64,000 nucleotides of DNA from Phycicoccus sp. Root101 (lineage in GTDB: Bacteria > Actinomycetota > Actinomycetes > Actinomycetales > Dermatophilaceae): contig NZ_LMCM01000010.1 of NCBI RefSeq assembly GCF_001426245.1, forward strand, positions 1 through 64,000, written 5' to 3'. This document shows positions 32,808 to 41,636 of the stretch, piece after piece. The notes below the pieces were generated by a model. The model did no database searches. It saw nothing but the letters and a program-made list of their open reading frames with translations, and was not told the origin of the DNA. The first letter of the stretch is position 1. Each line of letters starts with the position of its first letter. The translations under genes were made by a program, and so were the position numbers.

Positions 32808-33420
32808 GGGCGGCCGCCCCACCCATGACGAGGAAGATCGACCCGGAGACGTACTTCTGCCGCTCGACGGCCCGCGGGTGCCGGCCGAGCCACCGGCCGA
32901 TGGAGCCGGCACTCAGGGCGTAGACGCTGTCGAACACGGCGCCGATGACGACGAAGACCGCCCCCAGCACGAGGACCTGCGACCAGATCGGGCCGGCCTC
33001 GCGGTGCAGGAACTGCGGGAAGAACGCGACGAAGAAGACCGCAGTCTTCGGGTTGGAGATGCCGACGAGGAACGCGTCGCCGAACGCGCGGCCGGTGTTC
33101 GTGACCGGTGCCCGGTCGAGGGCGAAGTGCCCCTTGCTGCGGAACTCCCGGACCGCCAGCCAGACGAGGTATGCCGCGCCGGCGTACTTCACGACGGAGA
33201 AGGCGAGCACCGACGAGCTGATGACCGCGGACAGCCCGAACGCCGTCGCGACCACCATCACCGCGGTCGCCGTCTCGATGCCGGCCATCGACGCGACGGC
33301 CAGCCGACGGCTGCCGTGGCCGATGCCGCGCGAGATGAGGAACAGCATCGCCGGCCCCGGCAGGAGGATCAGCGCGGTGGCGGCGACGGCGAAGGCACCC
33401 AGGGTGGCGGCGGACGGCAT
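32782..33420 (-). CDS. LysE/RhtB family exporter
   Basis: Membrane exporter of 212 residues with five to six helices, related to amino-acid exporters. It opens with the family phrase ILLPGPAMLFLISRGIGHGSRRL and contains GDAFLVGISNPKTAVFFVAFFPQFL. The exported compound (threonine/homoserine, lysine or other) cannot be assigned. ATG 33420 was chosen; it has CATCCT 6 nt upstream, while an extension to 33456 adds non-family residues. Confidence 0.9.
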   Translation of the reverse strand: MPSAATLGAFAVAATALILLPGPAMLFLISRGIGHGSRRLAVASMAGIETATAVMVVATAFGLSAVISSSVLAFSVVKYAGAAYLVWLAVREFRSKGHFALDRAPVTNTGRAFGDAFLVGISNPKTAVFFVAFFPQFLHREAGPIWSQVLVLGAVFVVIGAVFDSVYALSAGSIGRWLGRHPRAVERQKYVSGSIFLVMGGAAALTGHPTRA

Positions 33421-33482
33421 ACGGGAAGGATGGGCGGGGAGGGCGTCGGGAGGCAACGGAAAATCGGATGGCGGACGCTCGG

Positions 33483-33488
33483 TAGGCT
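33483..33488 (+). promoter_or_regulatory. leaderless-type -10 box (TAGGCT)
   Basis: TAGGCT ends 6 nt before GTG 33495 of serS. No T-box or other leader can fit, so regulation by an uncharged tRNA leader is excluded for this promoter. Confidence 0.5.
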
Positions 33489-33494
33489 GACGCC

Positions 33495-34760
33495 GTGATC
33501 GACATCAAGCTCCTGCGCGAGGACCCGGACCGCGTCCGCACCTCGCAGCGCGCCCGTGGTGAGGACGAGGGGATCGTCGACGCGATCCTCGCTGCCGAGC
33601 AGACGCACCGCTCCTCCCTGACGGAGTTCGAGCAGCTGCGCGCCCAGCAGAAGTCCCTCGGCAAGCAGGTGGCGCAGGCGCAGGGTGACGAGAAGCAGGC
33701 GCTGCTCGCGCGGACCAAGGAGATCTCGGCGCGGGTCAAGCAGCTGCAGGCCGACGCCGACACTGCTCAGGCCACCCTCGGCGACCTCATCCGCCAGATC
33801 GGCAACATCGTCGAGGACGGCGTGCCCGTCGGCGGCGAGGACGACTACACGCTGCTCGAGACCGTCGGCGAGATCCCGGAGTTCGACTTCGAGCCCAGGG
33901 ACCACCTCGCCCTCGGTGAGTCGCTCGCGGCCATCGACATGGAGCGCGGCGCCAAGGTCGGCGGCTCGCGGTTCTACTTCCTCACCGGTGTCGGTGCTCG
34001 GCTCGAGCTGGCGCTGCTCAACATGGGCATCGCGCAGGCCGTCGAGCACGGGTTCACCCCGATGATCACGCCGACCCTGGTCAAGGCCGACGTGATGGCC
34101 GGGGCCGGGTTCATCGACAAGCACGGCGACGAGGTCTACCGCCTCGAGGCGGACGACCTCTACCTCACCGGCACCTCCGAGGTGGCGCTCGCCGGCTACC
34201 ACGCGGACGAGATCCTCGACCTGTCCGCGGGCCCGAAGCGGTATGCCGGCTGGTCGGCCTGCTACCGCCGCGAGGCCGGGTCGCACGGCAAGGACACGCG
34301 GGGGATCATCCGCGTGCACCAGTTCCACAAGGTCGAGATGTTCACCTACTGCCGCGTCGAGGACGCCGCAGCCGAGCACCAGCGGCTGCTCGGCTGGGAG
34401 AAGGAGATGCTCGCCAAGATCGAGGTGCCCTACCGCATCATCGACACGGCGGCCGGCGACCTCGGTGGCCCGGCGGCGCGCAAGTTCGACTGCGAGGCGT
34501 GGGTGCCCACCCAGGGCCGCTACCGCGAGCTCACCTCCACCTCGAACTGCACGACCTACCAGGCCCGACGGCTCAACACGCGTGAGCGTGACCCCAACGG
34601 CCAGGGCACCCGCGCCGTCGCCACGCTCAACGGCACGCTCGCCACCACCCGCTGGATGGTCGCCATCCTCGAGAACCACCAGCAGGCCGACGGCTCGGTG
34701 GTCGTGCCCAAGGCGCTCCAGCCGTTCCTCGGCCTCGAGGTGCTGCGTCCCGTCGCGTGA
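33495..34760 (+). CDS. serS: seryl-tRNA synthetase
   Basis: Class II aminoacyl-tRNA synthetase of 421 residues. The N-terminal coiled-coil arm that grips the tRNA variable loop covers about residues 25-100 ([19 protein letters not shown]). Class II motif 2 is in the [32 protein letters not shown] segment (split here by position 252-285), and motif 3 near the end has [21 protein letters not shown]. The usual [14 protein letters not shown] seryl-adenylate segment is present. This is the single essential housekeeping copy by appearance. Confidence 0.97.
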   Translation: MIDIKLLREDPDRVRTSQRARGEDEGIVDAILAAEQTHRSSLTEFEQLRAQQKSLGKQVAQAQGDEKQALLARTKEISARVKQLQADADTAQATLGDLIRQIGNIVEDGVPVGGEDDYTLLETVGEIPEFDFEPRDHLALGESLAAIDMERGAKVGGSRFYFLTGVGARLELALLNMGIAQAVEHGFTPMITPTLVKADVMAGAGFIDKHGDEVYRLEADDLYLTGTSEVALAGYHADEILDLSAGPKRYAGWSACYRREAGSHGKDTRGIIRVHQFHKVEMFTYCRVEDAAAEHQRLLGWEKEMLAKIEVPYRIIDTAAGDLGGPAARKFDCEAWVPTQGRYRELTSTSNCTTYQARRLNTRERDPNGQGTRAVATLNGTLATTRWMVAILENHQQADGSVVVPKALQPFLGLEVLRPVA

Positions 34761-34781
34761 GGGCGGCTGCACTCCCGAAGG

Positions 34782-34805
34782 GCCGATGGTCTTACGACCA
34801 TCGGC
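34782..34805. terminator. perfect 10-bp hairpin after serS
   Basis: GCCGATGGTC and GACCATCGGC pair over a TTAC loop, 21 bp past the serS stop. No T-tract follows. It could end serS transcripts or be a repeat or operator upstream of the small gene at 34865. Confidence 0.6.
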
Positions 34806-34864
34806 GTGGAAAGGGGCCCGGGTGGGCCATGGATTCCGCGGCCCGACGGGTCGAACCTGAGGGG

Positions 34865-35065
34865 ATGGGCACACCGCTCGACGACCGAGACCTCGCTGCC
34901 GAGATCGCTCTTCTCGGTGAGGTCATGGCTGCGGTCGCAGCGGCGGCGGACGAGCTCAGCGACTCCGAGGTCGACGACGTCCTGGGTGTGTCGCCGGCCG
35001 CTGGGACCGGCGCGGACGAGCCCGTAGGGGGCCGGCAACCGGCCCAGGACCAGCTCAACCGGTAG
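34865..35065 (+). CDS. small hypothetical protein (66 aa)
   Basis: Acidic soluble protein of 66 residues. The core is LAAEIALLGEVMAAVAAAADELSDSEVDDVLGV, a helical pair with the look of a conserved domain, followed by a flexible Gly/Asp-rich tail. I recall similar small proteins in related genomes but cannot name a family. ATG 34865 has a GAGGGG ribosome site directly before it with little spacing; an in-frame ATG at 34829 is an alternative. It lies between serS and the lactate-type dehydrogenase, and its stop codon falls in a 6-bp dyad (35057-35076). Confidence 0.55.
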   Translation: MGTPLDDRDLAAEIALLGEVMAAVAAAADELSDSEVDDVLGVSPAAGTGADEPVGGRQPAQDQLNR

Positions 35066-35081
35066 CCCACCCGGTTAGGTT
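35057..35081 (+). promoter_or_regulatory. dyad plus leaderless-type -10 box for lldD-like gene
   Basis: AACCGG and CCGGTT (35057-35062, 35071-35076) form a dyad with an 8-base centre; TAGGTT at 35076-35081 ends 6 nt before ATG 35088. A dyad touching the -10 box is a plausible repressor site for a lactate-responsive regulator. Confidence 0.45.
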
Positions 35082-35087
35082 GGACCG

Positions 35088-36299
35088 ATGAGTGATCGAC
35101 AGCTGCCCAGGTGGTCCGAGCTCAAGCCACTCCTTCGACCCAAGCCGCTCGAGCTCGACGCCCGCAAGCGCCGCCTCGACGCGGCCCTGACGATCGCCGA
35201 CCTGCGACGGGTCGCCAAGCGCCGCACGCCGACCTCGGTGTTCGACTACACCGACGGCGCGGCCGAGGGCGAGATCAGCCTGCGGCGGGCCCGGCAGACC
35301 TTCGCGGGCCTGGAGTTCCACCCGGCGATCCTCCAGGACGTCTCCGAGATCGACCTGTCCACGAGCTTCCTCGGCCGGCCGTCGCAGCTGCCCTTCTCGT
35401 TCGCCCCCACGGGGTTCACCCGGATGATGCAGCACGAGGGCGAGCGGGCGGTGGTGCGCGTCGCCGACCGGATCGGCATCCCCTACGCCCTCTCGACCAT
35501 GGGCACGACCTCGATCGAGGACGTGGCCGCCGCGGCCCCGAACGCCCGGAAGTGGTTCCAGCTCTACGTCTGGAAGGACCGCAGCGCCGGGGAGGACCTC
35601 ATGCGCCGGGCCGAGGAGGCCGGGTACGAAGCGCTCATCCTCACGGTCGACGTCCCGGTCGCGGGGGCCCGGTTGCGCGACGTGCGCAACGGGTTCTCGA
35701 TCCCGCCGGCCCTGACGGTGAAGACGGTCGCCGACGCGGCCCTGCACCCCACCTGGTGGGGCAACCTGCTCACGACCGAGCCCCTGACCTTCGCCTCGCT
35801 GGCGTCGTGGGACGGCACCGTGGCCGAGCTGCTCAACACGTTGTTCGACCCGACGATGACCCTGGCCGACCTGGAGTGGGTGCGCTCGTTCTGGAAGGGC
35901 CCGCTCATCATCAAGGGCGTCCAGACCGTGCACGACGCGAAGATGGTCGTCGACGCAGGGGTCGACGCGATCGTGCTGTCGAACCACGGCGGGCGCCAGC
36001 TCGACCGCGCGCCGGTTCCGTTGCGGCTGCTGCCCGACGTCCGCGAGGCGCTGGGTGACGATGCCGAGATCATGATCGACACCGGGGTGATGTCCGGCGC
36101 CGACGTCGTGGCGGCGGTCGCTCTCGGTGCCAGCAGCGTGATGGTCGGCCGCGCCTACCTCTACGGGCTCATGGCCGGTGGCGAGGCCGGGGTGCAGCGG
36201 GCCGCCGACATCCTCACCGCCGAGGCGCGGCGCACCATGGCCCTGCTCGGCACGCGCCAGATCTCGGACCTGGGGCCGCAGCACGTGCGCCTTCCGTAG
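35088..36299 (+). CDS. lldD: FMN-dependent alpha-hydroxy-acid dehydrogenase (L-lactate dehydrogenase type)
   Basis: Flavoprotein of 403 residues. It has the FMN-dependent hydroxyacid dehydrogenase signature [13 protein letters not shown] with the catalytic histidine, the N-terminal [13 protein letters not shown], and PTGFTRMM. It would oxidise L-lactate or a similar 2-hydroxyacid to the keto acid and pass electrons to quinone or oxygen; the 50-residue N-terminal extension before the barrel is typical of the actinobacterial lactate type. No lldE/F/G or permease genes are near, so the substrate is inferred from similarity only. Confidence 0.85.
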   Translation: MSDRQLPRWSELKPLLRPKPLELDARKRRLDAALTIADLRRVAKRRTPTSVFDYTDGAAEGEISLRRARQTFAGLEFHPAILQDVSEIDLSTSFLGRPSQLPFSFAPTGFTRMMQHEGERAVVRVADRIGIPYALSTMGTTSIEDVAAAAPNARKWFQLYVWKDRSAGEDLMRRAEEAGYEALILTVDVPVAGARLRDVRNGFSIPPALTVKTVADAALHPTWWGNLLTTEPLTFASLASWDGTVAELLNTLFDPTMTLADLEWVRSFWKGPLIIKGVQTVHDAKMVVDAGVDAIVLSNHGGRQLDRAPVPLRLLPDVREALGDDAEIMIDTGVMSGADVVAAVALGASSVMVGRAYLYGLMAGGEAGVQRAADILTAEARRTMALLGTRQISDLGPQHVRLP

Positions 36300-36302
36300 G
36301 CT
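36297..36302 (+). promoter_or_regulatory. leaderless-type -10 box (TAGGCT)
   Basis: TAGGCT overlaps the stop codon of the lldD-like gene and ends 7 nt before ATG 36310 of the HAD gene, suggesting an internal promoter. Confidence 0.45.
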
Positions 36303-36309
36303 CGGGCCC

Positions 36310-37104
36310 ATGGCCCACCCCCACCTCGTCGCCCTCGACGTCGACGGCACGACGATCAACCACGCCGGAGAGCTGTCGCCTGCCGTGCGTGATGCCGTCC
36401 ACGCCGTGGTCGCCGCCGGTCACCACGTGATCATCGCGACGGGGCGCTCCATCCCTGCCACCACCTCCATCCTGGAGGAGCTGGGGATCACGACCGGGTA
36501 TGCCGTGTGCTCCAACGGCGCGGTCACCCTCGAGCTGGATCCCGCTGAGGACAAGGGGTTCCGGATCATCGAGGCGGTGACGTTCGACCCCGCGCCGGCG
36601 CTGACCCTGCTCCGGGGCGAGTGGCCGGACGCCGTGATCGCCGTGGAGGACCTCGGCGTCGGGTTCAAGCTGAGCGCGCCGTTCCCCGACGGCGAGCTGC
36701 AGGGCGAGCTCACGGTGGTCTCGTGGGAGGAGCTCGTCGCCGAGCCGGTCACCCGCGTGACCTTCCGCTCGCCGACCGGCACCGCGGAGGACTTCCTCGC
36801 CCTGACCGAACGGATCGGCCTGCACGGCGTCAACTACGCCGTCGGCTTCAGCGCCTGGCTCGACCTCAACCCCGAGGGTGTCTCGAAGGGTTCGGCGCTG
36901 GAGATCCTGCGCCGCCACCTCGAGGTCGACCCGCAGTTCACGGTCGCCGTGGGCGACCAGCGCAACGACCTCGAGATGCTGCAGTGGGCCGCTCGGGGAG
37001 TCGCGATGGGGAACGCCCCCGACGAGGTGAAGTCCGCCGCCAACGAGGTCACCGGCGACGTCGACGACGACGGCCTGGTGCCGGTCCTGCGCTCACTGCT
37101 CTGA
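36310..37104 (+). CDS. HAD-superfamily Cof-type phosphatase
   Basis: Phosphatase of 264 residues with the HAD motifs: D10-V-D12-G-T (nucleophile and acid/base), TGRS in motif II, lysine in GVSKGSAL (motif III) and GDQRNDLEML (motif IV). The C2B cap domain of about 90 residues is in the middle. Such enzymes dephosphorylate sugar phosphates or cofactors (for example FMN, PLP). Its ATG is 10 bp after the preceding stop, and 116 bases follow before the histidine kinase gene, holding only a -10-like box near the end. Confidence 0.9.
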   Translation: MAHPHLVALDVDGTTINHAGELSPAVRDAVHAVVAAGHHVIIATGRSIPATTSILEELGITTGYAVCSNGAVTLELDPAEDKGFRIIEAVTFDPAPALTLLRGEWPDAVIAVEDLGVGFKLSAPFPDGELQGELTVVSWEELVAEPVTRVTFRSPTGTAEDFLALTERIGLHGVNYAVGFSAWLDLNPEGVSKGSALEILRRHLEVDPQFTVAVGDQRNDLEMLQWAARGVAMGNAPDEVKSAANEVTGDVDDDGLVPVLRSLL

Positions 37105-37208
37105 CGCCGCACGCGCCATACCGAATCGGCGTGACCGCGCCATGGCGATCGGCGCGACGGCGCCGGATCTCCGACTCGAGGGGGAGGACCGCCGGGTGGC
37201 GTCCGACC

Positions 37209-37214
37209 TAGGGT
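37209..37214 (+). promoter_or_regulatory. leaderless-type -10 box (TAGGGT)
   Basis: Ends 6 nt before GTG 37221 of the sensor kinase gene. Confidence 0.5.
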
Positions 37215-37220
37215 GGAGCG

Positions 37221-38642
37221 GTGACCGCCGAACCTGCCACCACGGTGCGATCACGGCTCGCCGCGTTCTTCGCCGTCGACGACCCGTGGTTCCGGGGTGC
37301 CGAGGTGTCCCGCTGGGACGTGGTCGTGGGCGTGGGGACGTTCGGGCTGTCGGCGGTGACGTTCGAGATGTCCCGCAGCATGGGCGCCCTCGAGAGCATC
37401 GGCGAACCCGTCTGGCTGCAGTACCTCGCCGTCGCGCTCGGCGCCCTCCTGCTCGTCGGCCGCCGTCGCTGGCCGCTCACCGTCGCTGTGCTCGCGGCGC
37501 TGCACATGTTCGTCGTCGGGGTCACCATGCCGGCGGTGATGGGCCAGCTGGCCCTGCAGATCGTGTACTTCGTCGCCATCTTCAGCGGGGTCGCCTGGAG
37601 CCGCAGCCGCCGCGACATGCTGGTCGTCATGGGTGGCGTGGTGCTGTTCATGTTCGTCTGGCTCGCGTGGACGTTCGCCATCGGGAGCGGCATCGACAGT
37701 ATCCGCGAGAGCCTCGGCGAGGACGCGTCGCGCCGACCGGGACTGGTCAGCCCGGTGGCCGCGAGCGTCGTCGTCACCGCGGTCGTCAACGCCCTCTACT
37801 TCGGTGGCGCGATCATCGGGGGCCAGGTCGCCTGGCGCGGTGCCCGCCAGCGGGCCCGGCTCGCCGACCAGGCGCGGACCATCGGGGAGCAGAGCGCCGA
37901 CCTCCAGCAACGGGCCGTGCTGGGCGAGCGGCTGCGCATCGCGCGCGAGCTGCACGACGTCGTGGCCCACCACGTGTCCGTGATCGGGATCCAGGCGGCC
38001 GGGGCACGGCGACTGCTCACCAGGGACCCCGAGGCGGCGGCCCGCGCGCTCGCCTCGGTCGAGGGGTCGTCCCGGGAGGCCGTGCACCAGATGCGCTCGC
38101 TGGTGGGTGCCCTGCGCGAACCCACCGACGCCCGGGGCGCCGGCGCGGGCGACCCGACCCACCGCGCCCCCGAGCCGGGGCTCGGGGACCTGCCTGCCCT
38201 GGTCGGCGAGGTGTCGGCGCCGGGGCTGCGCGTGACCTACCAGCTCGTCGAGTCGCCCGAGGGGGCGGCGGCCGCCCTGCCCGCCGCCCTCGGTCTGTCG
38301 CTCTACCGCATCGCCCAGGAGGCGCTGACCAACGTCCGTCGTCACTCCACCGCCGCCAACGCCTCGGTGGTGCTGCGGGTCGAACGCTCCGCGCGGACGC
38401 CCTTCGTCGAGGTCGAGGTGACCGACGACGGCCGCCCCGTGCCGGGTTCGTCGGGCTCCGGGCTGGGCCTGCTGGGGGTGCGCGAACGAGCCGCCTCCCG
38501 TCGGGGTCAGGTCGACATCGGCCCGCGCGTCGGTGGTGGGTTCCGGGTGCGGGTGCGCTTCCCGCTGCAGGACGTCCCGACCGGTGACGTCGTGGCGCAG
38601 GACGAACCCGCGAGCGGGGCCGCCGTGGGAGGTCCGCGGTGA
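37221..38642 (+). CDS. sensor histidine kinase (NarL-type, HisKA_3)
   Basis: Membrane sensor kinase of 473 residues. Residues 35-205 hold five to six helices with short loops and no large external domain, as in DesK-like or membrane-sensing kinases. The dimerisation and phosphoacceptor region is LRIARELHDVVAHHVSVIG with H245; the ATPase domain has the N box ALTNVRRHS and G box GSGLGLLGVRERA. It is GTGA-coupled to the response regulator gene and stands upstream of an ABC exporter, so sensing envelope stress or a toxic compound is inferred. Confidence 0.92.
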   Translation: MTAEPATTVRSRLAAFFAVDDPWFRGAEVSRWDVVVGVGTFGLSAVTFEMSRSMGALESIGEPVWLQYLAVALGALLLVGRRRWPLTVAVLAALHMFVVGVTMPAVMGQLALQIVYFVAIFSGVAWSRSRRDMLVVMGGVVLFMFVWLAWTFAIGSGIDSIRESLGEDASRRPGLVSPVAASVVVTAVVNALYFGGAIIGGQVAWRGARQRARLADQARTIGEQSADLQQRAVLGERLRIARELHDVVAHHVSVIGIQAAGARRLLTRDPEAAARALASVEGSSREAVHQMRSLVGALREPTDARGAGAGDPTHRAPEPGLGDLPALVGEVSAPGLRVTYQLVESPEGAAAALPAALGLSLYRIAQEALTNVRRHSTAANASVVLRVERSARTPFVEVEVTDDGRPVPGSSGSGLGLLGVRERAASRRGQVDIGPRVGGGFRVRVRFPLQDVPTGDVVAQDEPASGAAVGGPR

Positions 38643-39364
38643 GCGACCCGTTGCGGGTGCTCATCGTCGACGACCACCAGCTCGTGCGGTCGGGGTTCGC
38701 GATGATCCTGTCCGTGGAGGACGACCTCGAGGTCGTGGGTGAGGCGGCCGACGGCGCGGCCGCGGTCGCCCAGGCCCGTGCCCTGCGCCCGGACGTCGTG
38801 CTCATGGACGTGCAGATGCCCGGCACCGACGGGATCGAGGCGACCCGTCAGGTCGTCGCCGAGGACCTGGGCCGGGTCATCATCCTCACGACGTTCGACC
38901 GTGACGACTACCTCTTCGACGCGCTCGAGGCGGGTGCGAGCGGCTTCCTGCTCAAGAACTCCGACGCCGACACCCTCGTCGACGCCGTCCGCGCCGCGGC
39001 CGGGGGCCACGCCCTGCTCGCCCCCGAGGTCACCCGCCGTGTCATCGAGCGGATGACCGCTGCCCCCCGCCCCTCCGCCCCCGGTATGCCGCCCGCTCCG
39101 GACCGCGGCGGCCCCACCTCCGCGGCCGCTCGTGAGGGCGTGGCCGGTGACCCCGGCTACGCCCTGCTCACCGAGCGCGAGCGCGAGGTGGTGGTCCTGG
39201 TCGGGGAGGGGCTGAGCAACGCCGAGATCGCCACCAGGCTCTTCGTGGGGGAGGCCACCGTGAAGACCCACGTCTCGAACTGCTTGGCCAAGCTCCACCT
39301 GCGCGACCGGGTCCAGGCCGTCGTCTGGGCCCACCGGGCCGGCCTCATCCCCCAGGGGGAGTGA
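38639..39364 (+). CDS. NarL/LuxR-type response regulator
   Basis: Response regulator of 241 residues. The receiver domain has the acidic pair D11-D12, phosphoacceptor D57 (VVLMDVQMPG), the TT at the switch and lysine K105 region (FLLKNSDAD). After a 45-residue Pro/Ala linker, the LuxR helix-turn-helix reads LTEREREVVVLVGEGLSNAEIATRLFVGEATVKTHV. It pairs with the overlapping kinase gene and likely controls the ABC genes just downstream. Confidence 0.93.
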   Translation: MSDPLRVLIVDDHQLVRSGFAMILSVEDDLEVVGEAADGAAAVAQARALRPDVVLMDVQMPGTDGIEATRQVVAEDLGRVIILTTFDRDDYLFDALEAGASGFLLKNSDADTLVDAVRAAAGGHALLAPEVTRRVIERMTAAPRPSAPGMPPAPDRGGPTSAAAREGVAGDPGYALLTEREREVVVLVGEGLSNAEIATRLFVGEATVKTHVSNCLAKLHLRDRVQAVVWAHRAGLIPQGE

Positions 39365-39381
39365 GTACCACCGTCCACGTC

Positions 39382-39399
39382 CGCCCCGAACCCGGGGCG
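39382..39399. terminator. 7-bp GC hairpin after response regulator
   Basis: CGCCCCG and CGGGGCG pair over an AACC loop, 17 bp after the stop. GCACACCTGTGC at 39404-39415, just beyond, is a further imperfect dyad that could be an operator for the ABC genes. Confidence 0.45.
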
Positions 39400-39458
39400 C
39401 TCCGCACACCTGTGCACATCTCCTCCTCCAGAGGGATGTCCCGCCCGGCCCCCCTGCC

Positions 39459-39464
39459 TAGCGT
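39459..39464 (+). promoter_or_regulatory. leaderless-type -10 box (TAGCGT)
   Basis: Ends 6 nt before ATG 39471 of the ABC ATPase gene, so the transporter has its own promoter downstream of the two-component genes. Confidence 0.5.
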
Positions 39465-39470
39465 GGAGGC

Positions 39471-40370
39471 ATGGACACAGGGGACACGATGCTCGAGACG
39501 CGGGGACTGACCAGGCGGTTCGGGGAGAACACCGCCGTCGACGGGGTGGGCTTCCCCGTGCCGGGGGGTGCGATGACCGGGTTCGTCGGGGGCAACGGCG
39601 CCGGGAAGACCACGACGATGCGGATGGTCATGGGGGTGCTCGGCATCCACGCGGGGGAGGTCCGCTGGGACGGGCGGCCGATCACCGCGGCAGACCGTCG
39701 GCGGTTCGGCTACATGCCGGAGGAGCGCGGGCTGTACCCCAAGCAGCCGATCGTCGACCAGCTCGTCTACCTCGCGCAGCTGAGGGGGATGGACGCGGCA
39801 GCCGCCCGGACCTCGGTGGTGGAGCACCTGGAGAGGTTCGGGCTCGGTGACCGGCAGCGCGACCCGGTGGAGAAGCTGTCGCTCGGCAACCAGCAGCGCG
39901 TGCAGATCATCGCCGCCCTGGTGCCGACGCCGGTGGCGCTCGTCCTGGACGAGCCCTTCTCCGGCCTCGACCCGACGGCGGTCGACTCGATGGCCGACCT
40001 GCTGCGCGAGCACACCCGGCGCGGGACGCCGGTGCTGTTCTCCTCGCACCAGCTCGACCTCGTCGACCGGCTGTGCGACCGGCTCGTCGTCATGGCGCGC
40101 GGCAAGGTCGTCGCGCAGGGCTCGGCCGACGAGCTCCGGTCCGGTGGTCCCGTGCGCTACCGCCTCGTCGTCGGCGGCGACGCCGGCTGGACCCGCGACC
40201 AGCGCGGTGTCCACGTGGCCGACGTCGACGGGGGCACCGCCCTCATCGAGGTCCTCGAGCCCGGCGCCGAGCAGCACGTCCTCGGCGAGGCGGCCGCGCG
40301 CGGCCCGGTGCACGAGTTCCGGCGCGTGGTGCCCAGACTCAGCGAGATCTACCAGGAGGTGACGGCATGA
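39471..40370 (+). CDS. ABC transporter ATP-binding protein (NatA-like)
   Basis: ABC ATPase of 299 residues. Walker A is GGNGAGKTT (40-48), the signature is the altered KLSLGNQQRVQ, Walker B is ALVLDEPFSGLDPTA and the switch histidine is in LFSSHQLD. The LSxGNQQ form and the C-terminal extension of about 80 residues are typical of NatA/CcmA-like exporters. Another in-frame ATG at 39489 is a possible start. The permease gene overlaps by ATGA. Confidence 0.93.
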   Translation: MDTGDTMLETRGLTRRFGENTAVDGVGFPVPGGAMTGFVGGNGAGKTTTMRMVMGVLGIHAGEVRWDGRPITAADRRRFGYMPEERGLYPKQPIVDQLVYLAQLRGMDAAAARTSVVEHLERFGLGDRQRDPVEKLSLGNQQRVQIIAALVPTPVALVLDEPFSGLDPTAVDSMADLLREHTRRGTPVLFSSHQLDLVDRLCDRLVVMARGKVVAQGSADELRSGGPVRYRLVVGGDAGWTRDQRGVHVADVDGGTALIEVLEPGAEQHVLGEAAARGPVHEFRRVVPRLSEIYQEVTA

Positions 40371-41623
40371 GCACCCGGACGGACGCACTGGCGCAGCAGC
40401 CGGTGCAGGACACGACGACCGGGCAGGGTCCGGCCCGGCTGCCGGCCCGAGCCTCAGGGGGGAGCGCCTGGACGTTGGTGGCCCGCCGTGAGGTGATGGT
40501 CAAGCTGACCGACAGGTCCTTCCTCGTCGGCACGGCCGTCACCCTCGCCCTCATCGTCGGGGGGCTCGCCCTGCAGGTCGTGCTGAGCGGGCACACGAGC
40601 ACCTCGAAGATCGTCGCCTCGTCGCCCGCCGCGGTGACGATGGTCGACAAGCTCGCCGGCCAGGCCAGCACCCTGGACAAGTCGGTCAAGGTCGAGCTCG
40701 TCCGGTCACCCTCGGACGCCGCGGCCAGGGCCGCCGTCCAGGACGAGGACGCCGACGCGTGGCTGCGGCAGACGTCGAGCGGCTGGGAGCTCACCACGAA
40801 GGAGAGTGCCGACACCTCGCTCCTCACCGTCGTGCAGCAGGTCGTGCGCGCCGACACGATCGACCGCAACGCCGACGCGGCGGGCACGACCCTGGCCGCG
40901 CTCGAGCAGGGCAGCACGGTCGCCACCACCCAGCTGGTCGGCGACGCCAAGGAGTCGCAGCTGAGCCAGCTGATGGGGTTCGCCTTCGCCTTCCTCTTCT
41001 ACATCGCCGCTCTGACCTTCGGGATCACGCTGGCCAGCAGCGTCGTCGAGGAGAAGCAGTCGCGGATCGTCGAGATCATCGCCGGCGCGATCCCGTTGCG
41101 GCAGCTGCTCGCCGGCAAGATCGCCGGCAACACGGTGCTGGCCGTCGGGCAGATGGCGATCTACGTCGGGGTGGCCATGGTGGGGCTCGCGTTCACCGAC
41201 TACAGCGGCCTCATCGCGGGGGTGTCGGGGACGGTCGGCTGGTTCCTGGCGTTCTTCCTGGCCGGGTTCGTGGCGCTGTCGTGCCTCTGGGCGGTCGCCG
41301 GTGCGCTCGCCTCGCGGACCGAGGACCTGCAGTCGACCCAGATGCCGGTGACCATGCTCGTCATGCTGATGTTCTTCGGTGGCATGTTCCTCGACGGGAC
41401 GTTCCGCACCATCGCGTCGTTCGTGCCGCCGGTCTCCGCGCTGCTCATGCCGATCCGCATGCTCGACGGCGGGGTGGCCTGGTGGGAGCCGGTGCTGGCG
41501 ATGGTGCTGCTGGTCGGGTTCGCCCTGCTGCTGGTGCTGGCGGCCGAGCGGGTCTACCGCCGCGCGCTGATGCAGACCGGCGGCAAGCTCAGCCTCAAGG
41601 AGGCCTGGCGCCTCGAGGACTGA
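40367..41623 (+). CDS. ABC-2 type permease (NatB-like)
   Basis: Permease of 418 residues. One N-terminal helix (around 52-70) is followed by a 140-residue external domain and then five helices near the C-terminus, the NatB layout. VVEEKQSRIVEIIAGAIPLRQLLAGKIAGN is the ABC-2 coupling helix region. The short cytoplasmic tail KLSLKEAWRL closes it. With the ATPase it forms an exporter, in other bacteria for sodium, drugs or peptides; the adjoining two-component system suggests an inducible detoxification role. Confidence 0.92.
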   Translation: MSTRTDALAQQPVQDTTTGQGPARLPARASGGSAWTLVARREVMVKLTDRSFLVGTAVTLALIVGGLALQVVLSGHTSTSKIVASSPAAVTMVDKLAGQASTLDKSVKVELVRSPSDAAARAAVQDEDADAWLRQTSSGWELTTKESADTSLLTVVQQVVRADTIDRNADAAGTTLAALEQGSTVATTQLVGDAKESQLSQLMGFAFAFLFYIAALTFGITLASSVVEEKQSRIVEIIAGAIPLRQLLAGKIAGNTVLAVGQMAIYVGVAMVGLAFTDYSGLIAGVSGTVGWFLAFFLAGFVALSCLWAVAGALASRTEDLQSTQMPVTMLVMLMFFGGMFLDGTFRTIASFVPPVSALLMPIRMLDGGVAWWEPVLAMVLLVGFALLLVLAAERVYRRALMQTGGKLSLKEAWRLED

Positions 41624-41636
41624 GCCCGGTCGTCGG

